Origin: Sutcliffiella horikoshii
GTDB lineage: Bacteria; Bacillota; Bacilli; Bacillales; Bacillaceae_I
DNA: 64,000 bases
Assembly (NCBI GenBank): GCA_001636495.1
Contig: KV440964.1
Location: 3,984,666 to 4,048,665 of the forward strand
Direction: 5' to 3'
The notes beneath the pieces are model-generated. The model was not told the DNA's origin. It saw only the letters and a program-made list of their open reading frames with translations, and made no database searches. Made by a program: the position numbers and the translations under genes. Shown piece after piece: positions 59,995 to 64,000 of this stretch (positions are counted from its first letter, which is position 1; each line of letters begins with the position of its first letter).

Positions 59995-61287
59995 TTATCC
60001 AACCACTGAAGCTTCCCTCTCCCGCTCCTCCTGTCTGACAGGCGGAAAAGAAATCTTCACTTCCGTCCCCTTCCCCAGCTCACTCGAATACGCCACTTTC
60101 CCATTCATCGTATCAATGATTCGCATGGATACCGTGGTCCCAAGCCCAGTCCCCTTATCCTTTGTTGTATAGAACAATGTCCCGATTCGGGAAACCTGTT
60201 CCTTTGTCATCCCTTTTCCAGTATCCTTTATGACTATTTGGATACCTGACTCTTGGTTCGAAAGCAGTTTGATATACACCCTTCCGTCCTGAGGGGTCGC
60301 TTCAATCGCATTTTTTAAAATATTGACAAGTGCCTGCTTGAACTGATTTTTATCGGTTTCCATAAAGACATTTTTTTCGAGATAACTTTCCAGATGGATG
60401 CCATCTTTTATGGCAAGTGGATTCAGCAGCATCTTGACATCATGCAGCAATTCACCCAGGTCTACTTTTTCAATCTTCTTGAACTCCGGTTTAGCAAAGT
60501 TGAGGTAATCATTGATTATGGATTCCGCCCTGGCCAGCTCGCTTAGAATAAGTCCTGTGTACTGAAAGTTTTTTCCCTTATCGTCCCTGTGCATGAGCTG
60601 CAGGAACCCCTTCACAACCGTTAAAGGGTTTCGGACCTCATGAGCGATAGAAGCAGCAAGCTCCCCTAATGTATTCAGCTTTTCCGCTCTCCTTATCTCC
60701 TGTTTCATCAACTCGCGCTCCAACACCGCTTCATGCAGCATAGAAGCAAAGCCGACACCTACCACTTGAATGAGACCGAACAGGAGAATGTATAGGATAA
60801 GATTAGGCCCTTCACTCGCATTAGGCGGCTGCGTCAACAAATACGCAATCAGGATCGCTAACATGACAAAGTTAGGCCAGAGCCCCACCAATACGGCCAA
60901 CCCTATTCTCTTTTTCTTGGTTTCTATTCGATTGAAACGTCTTAGCAACAAAAACGGAACAGAAGCGGCAACCAATCCGCTGATATATCCGAAAGTCAGC
61001 GCATCCCCGCCAAGGTATGTCCTCGTTCCAAGAATCGCCGCAAGCACAATAATCCCAGCTTTCGGCCCACCATAAAGAATCGCCAACACAAGCGGAATAT
61101 AACGCAAATCCCAATAAAGACCATAATCATAAAAAGCAAACAATAAACAAAGGCTCGCGGAAAGTCCTTGAAGGATCCCAATAAAATAAGGGGATTGCCC
61201 AAATCTTCTATTTTCAGACACGACATAGTAGATTAGCACTGGTGCCAATATAATCAATACATGTAAAAGTAGCTTTTCCGCCAACAT
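59995..61287 (-). CDS. KinB-like sensor histidine kinase
   Basis: 430 residues. Five or six membrane helices (about 5-180) of the 5TM-LYT receptor type with YDYGLYWDLRYIPLVLAILY and LGTRTYLGGDALTFGYISG, then a cytoplasmic kinase: H box ELAASIAHEVRNPLTVVKGF with the phosphorylated His, N box LVNILKNAIEAT, G1 DTGKGM, G2 DKGTGLGTTVS. No response regulator is adjacent (orphan kinase). Layout and length match sporulation kinase KinB of B. subtilis, which feeds the Spo0F phosphorelay. ATG 61287. Confidence 0.85.
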   Translation of the reverse strand: MLAEKLLLHVLIILAPVLIYYVVSENRRFGQSPYFIGILQGLSASLCLLFAFYDYGLYWDLRYIPLVLAILYGGPKAGIIVLAAILGTRTYLGGDALTFGYISGLVAASVPFLLLRRFNRIETKKKRIGLAVLVGLWPNFVMLAILIAYLLTQPPNASEGPNLILYILLFGLIQVVGVGFASMLHEAVLERELMKQEIRRAEKLNTLGELAASIAHEVRNPLTVVKGFLQLMHRDDKGKNFQYTGLILSELARAESIINDYLNFAKPEFKKIEKVDLGELLHDVKMLLNPLAIKDGIHLESYLEKNVFMETDKNQFKQALVNILKNAIEATPQDGRVYIKLLSNQESGIQIVIKDTGKGMTKEQVSRIGTLFYTTKDKGTGLGTTVSMRIIDTMNGKVAYSSELGKGTEVKISFPPVRQEEREREASVVG

Positions 61288-61505
61288 TTCAGCCCGCTCC
61301 CAACTTCTTCAATAAGTGTATGTATATTATTGTTTCGACAACTATAGAGAAAACCCTTGTACGTTCGACTGAAAAATGTATATATTTTACCACTTTTTCT
61401 CCATTCACACCTTTTTTTCAACATTTCATGAAAGATTTTCCCTAAAACGCAGAATCAGTAGTAAAATTATCCTATAAAACTCAATCTCTAAAAGGGGGCG
61501 GAAAC

Positions 61506-62471
61506 ATGTATTGCACAGATTGCGGGGTACCTGACATCATTGAACAGTCAGGCACACTACTAGTAAAAGATGGAGAGCAGCAAGTGGAACGTGCCTATCA
61601 TTCCATAATAGAACTAGAACAGGAGATTCAAAGTCTTATACATAAAAAAGATTCTTCTGAGCTATTGGTAAGAACCTTGTCTATGCGAGGCTTTTATTCA
61701 CCGCAACATTTTTTGAAACTAGTTCAGAATAATGAGCTACTGGAACTGATTGCAAAAAAATCCTTCACCACACACTTCCAGCCAATCATAGATTTGCAGA
61801 ACAAAGATGAACTATTTGCCTACGAATGCCTACTGCGTCCCCAATGGCAAGGGAATTCCGTTCCACCATTTAAACTGTTCGAGTTTGCCCGTGAAACGAA
61901 CCTTCATAACTACCTTGATCAAAAAGCCCGGGAGAGTTCCATCGTTTCCGCTAGTCAGCAACAATTTCCTGAAGATATAAAGCTGTTCATCAATTTTCTA
62001 CCGTCTTCCATCTACAACCCGGAATTTTGCCTGCAGCATACCTTCAAGATTGTACGTAAAAATAGTATTGACCCTAGTCAGCTTGTCTTTGAAGTGGTCG
62101 AATCGGAAAAGATTCATGACATCGACCACCTCGAGTCTATCTTCAAAACCTACAAAAAATCGGGTATGCAGGTGGCACTTGATGACGTAGGGGCAGGCTA
62201 CGCCACTTTGGAAGTACTGGAAAAACTTCAACCAGACTATGTAAAAATAGACCGAGAGTATGTATCACACTGTGATTCCACCCTTGAGAAGCAGCTTTTC
62301 CTGAAAAGCGTTGTGAATATCGCAACCAAGCTCCACATCAAAGTGTTGGCGGAAGGAATTGAAAGAACAGAAGAACTTGAATTCTGCCGCAAGATTGGCA
62401 TCGACTATGGACAAGGGTATCTGATTGGAAAGCCCGGACCCGATATATTGACGCCAGCATTAGCCTTGTAG
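61506..62471 (+). CDS. EAL-domain c-di-GMP phosphodiesterase-like protein
   Basis: 321 residues. N-terminal 85 residues include a C-x2-C start (MYCTDCGVPD), maybe half a zinc site. EAL domain from about 85 to 318: substrate motif is ECLLRP (ECL in place of EAL, catalytic Glu kept), then Asn in FINFLPSSIYNP, Glu in VFEVVESEK, DD in VALDDVGAGYATL, Lys in YVKIDREY, Glu in LAEGIERTEE and Gln in YGQGYLIGKP. All metal and catalytic residues are present, so activity is plausible. Hydrolyses c-di-GMP. ATG 61506 follows AAGGGGGCGG. Divergent from the kinase gene. Confidence 0.9.
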   Translation: MYCTDCGVPDIIEQSGTLLVKDGEQQVERAYHSIIELEQEIQSLIHKKDSSELLVRTLSMRGFYSPQHFLKLVQNNELLELIAKKSFTTHFQPIIDLQNKDELFAYECLLRPQWQGNSVPPFKLFEFARETNLHNYLDQKARESSIVSASQQQFPEDIKLFINFLPSSIYNPEFCLQHTFKIVRKNSIDPSQLVFEVVESEKIHDIDHLESIFKTYKKSGMQVALDDVGAGYATLEVLEKLQPDYVKIDREYVSHCDSTLEKQLFLKSVVNIATKLHIKVLAEGIERTEELEFCRKIGIDYGQGYLIGKPGPDILTPALAL

Positions 62472-62482
62472 CTTGCAGGCAC

Positions 62483-62522
62483 AAAGAAATCCCTCACCAC
62501 CATTAGTGAGGGATTTCTTTTT
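62483..62522. terminator. Bidirectional terminator
   Basis: AAAGAAATCCCTCAC/GTGAGGGATTTCTTTTT, 15 bp stem between convergent genes. Confidence 0.9.
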
Positions 62523-62528
62523 CTTATT

Positions 62529-64000
62529 TTATGAAGCTCTGTCATCGTCCTTCTTGTATTCCTCCGTCCAGAACTCCGCGTTCTTGATTCCCAATTTTTC
62601 AGGATTGAACGTCGGATCCAGACCTTGCTTTCTTTGCTCGTCATAATCCTTCAATACTGCAAGCGCAGGTTTCGCCAACAAGAGGAGCGCGATAAGGTTG
62701 AGCCAAACCATGATTCCAAGTCCCACATCTCCAAGGTCCCAAGCAACTTGAGTCGTTCTTACCACTCCAAAGTAGGTGGCCATTAAAAGAACTACCTTCA
62801 AAATAAACATAGGAATCTTATTGCTTCGTCCACGCATCAAGTAGGCAACATTTGTTTCTGCAATGTAATAGTAGGCCATGATGGTTGTGAAGGCAAAGAA
62901 TAATAAAGCGATACCGACAAATCCGGCACCGAAGCCTGGAATCACAGATTCAACGGCAGCCTGAGTATAGGCAGGTCCCGCCTCTACCGCATCCCCAAGG
63001 TTGTTACGTAGGAACTGTCCTTCGTTTTCAGGGTCGACAACATTGTATGACCCTGTGAAAAGAATCATGAATGCTGTTGCAGAACATACTAAAATCGTAT
63101 CGATATAAACGGAGAACGCCTGAACCAAGCCTTGCTTGGCAGGATGGGATACCTCGGCTGCAGCTGCAGCATGCGGTCCTGTTCCTTGCCCTGCTTCATT
63201 TGAAAAGATTCCGCGTTTAACTCCCCATGCAATGGCTGCCCCGACAATTCCTCCAAATGCAGAATCAACTGCAAAGGCACTGCGGAAAATCAAACCGAAT
63301 ACAGCAGGCAGTTCCGTAATATTCAAAATGATGATAAATAATGAAACCAAGATATATGCCACTGCCATGAATGGTACGACAAACTGGGCAACAGAAGCGA
63401 TACGCTTCACTCCGCCAAAAATGATCAGCCCGATGACGATAACCAGCGTGACAGCGATAATTTGCTTATTAATTCCGAATGCATTGTTCAAACCGGATCC
63501 AATTGCATTTGCCTGTAGACCTGGCATCAAAAGACTCATTGCTAAAAGGGCTGCGAAAGCGAAGATGATTCCATACCATTTCCAGCCAATACCTTTTTCA
63601 ATATAATAAGCTGGCCCCCCGCGGTATTCACCTTCTTGTTTCGTTTTATAGACTTGAGCGAGTGTAGATTCAATAAACGCACTTGCCGATCCGATGAATG
63701 CAATCATCCACATCCAGAAAACCGCACCAGGACCTCCCATCGCGATTGCTGTAGCTGTACCAGCAATGTTACCTGTTCCTACACGTCCGGATAAGGAAAT
63801 AGATAATGCCTGAAACGAAGAAACCCCTGCGCTGGACGCTTTTCCGGAGAACAATTGTTTAATCATGTCTCCAAACAGTCTTACTTGTACAAATTTTGTC
63901 AAAATGGTAAATAACAATCCGACCCCCAGACAGAAAACTATCATAGGTGTACTCCACAGAAGATTTACTATCTCGCCAATCGGATTTTGTAAAAATGCCT
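62529..64000 (-). CDS. Alanine/glycine:cation symporter (AGCS family), 5' end missing
   Basis: About 490 C-terminal residues; the frame is open to the right edge, where AFLQNPIGEIVNLLWSTPMI continues upstream of the first internal Met at 63944, so the true start is outside the window. Eleven or so membrane helices with the family signature GTGNIAGTATAIAMGGPGAVFW and GVKRGIFSNEAGQGTGPHAA. Imports alanine or glycine with sodium, like B. subtilis AlsT. C-terminal soluble tail KLGIKNAEFWTEEYKKDDDR. Confidence 0.93.
   Translation of the reverse strand, partial: AFLQNPIGEIVNLLWSTPMIVFCLGVGLLFTILTKFVQVRLFGDMIKQLFSGKASSAGVSSFQALSISLSGRVGTGNIAGTATAIAMGGPGAVFWMWMIAFIGSASAFIESTLAQVYKTKQEGEYRGGPAYYIEKGIGWKWYGIIFAFAALLAMSLLMPGLQANAIGSGLNNAFGINKQIIAVTLVIVIGLIIFGGVKRIASVAQFVVPFMAVAYILVSLFIIILNITELPAVFGLIFRSAFAVDSAFGGIVGAAIAWGVKRGIFSNEAGQGTGPHAAAAAEVSHPAKQGLVQAFSVYIDTILVCSATAFMILFTGSYNVVDPENEGQFLRNNLGDAVEAGPAYTQAAVESVIPGFGAGFVGIALLFFAFTTIMAYYYIAETNVAYLMRGRSNKIPMFILKVVLLMATYFGVVRTTQVAWDLGDVGLGIMVWLNLIALLLLAKPALAVLKDYDEQRKQGLDPTFNPEKLGIKNAEFWTEEYKKDDDRAS

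Noticed and set aside
1-64000. tRNA or rRNA genes
   Set aside because: No cloverleaf with TTCGA-type T loop or rRNA-like conserved stretch was recognised by eye; tRNAscan would settle it.

Overview
The window is a 64 kb chromosomal segment of an endospore-forming Bacillaceae (Bacillus in the broad sense). This rests on clear homologues and partial gene order of the Bacillus subtilis yfk region (yfkAB, yfkD, yfkE/chaA, yfkF, yfkH-I-J, yfkK), on sporulation genes (a KinB-type kinase, a YkvU/SpoVB-type flippase, a collagen-like spore-surface protein), on AGGAGG-type ribosome binding sites before almost every gene, and on moderate-to-low GC. No rRNA, tRNA or CRISPR array was recognised.

Region 1 (1 to about 8.8 kb) is the right end of an integrated mobile element that continues beyond the left edge. 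It is AT-rich and holds mostly small orphan genes: an HTH regulator fused to an McrB-type N-terminal domain with three operator-like dyads, a membrane coiled-coil protein that appears to start at ATT, a DUF4160 protein, a serine resolvase, a hydrophobic 25-residue possible type I toxin, several unknown small proteins and a 504-residue large serine recombinase. The element ends inside yfkAB. The first half of that gene has element-like codon use and the second half host-like use, so the element seems to carry a replacement 5' half and to restore the reading frame on integration.

Region 2 (9 to 25 kb) has yfkD, a YczE-like membrane protein, the ChaA/YfkE calcium/proton antiporter, a general-stress flavin-fold protein, a collagen-like spore protein, a CdaR-GlcD-GlcF glycolate oxidation locus, a sugar kinase, methionine aminopeptidase, an OsmC protein, the YfkF exporter and an ECF sigma/anti-sigma pair with a candidate self-recognised promoter.

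Region 3 (25 to 45 kb) has an EamA exporter, a ZosA-like metal ATPase, the yfkJ-I-H operon, yfkK, a YfhP-like membrane protein, a two-component system followed by an HtrA protease, an AzgA-type purine permease, a NUDIX enzyme, a sortase with its likely DUF4397 substrate, MreBH and bacterial NO synthase. Several conserved-looking proteins under 60 residues sit between these.

Region 4 (45 to 64 kb) has a YitT protein, a YkvU-like flippase, a TspO-family protein, a complete IS256-family element, arylamine N-acetyltransferase, an NlpC/P60 protein, an HtrA-like protease next to a zinc-ribbon membrane protein, a cytochrome P450, an amidase, a DEAD-box helicase, a YhfW-like Rieske oxidoreductase, a KinB-like kinase, an EAL protein and the 3' part of an alanine/sodium symporter.

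Three dispersed or tandem repeat families run through the host part: a roughly 190 bp element (9.3 kb, inverted at 39.8 kb, tail only at 56.8 kb), a roughly 130 bp GC-rich element with five near-complete copies, and a 52 bp tandem array split by the IS256 element with a 9 bp target duplication. Six exact 20 bp-phased repeats lie upstream of the two-component operon.
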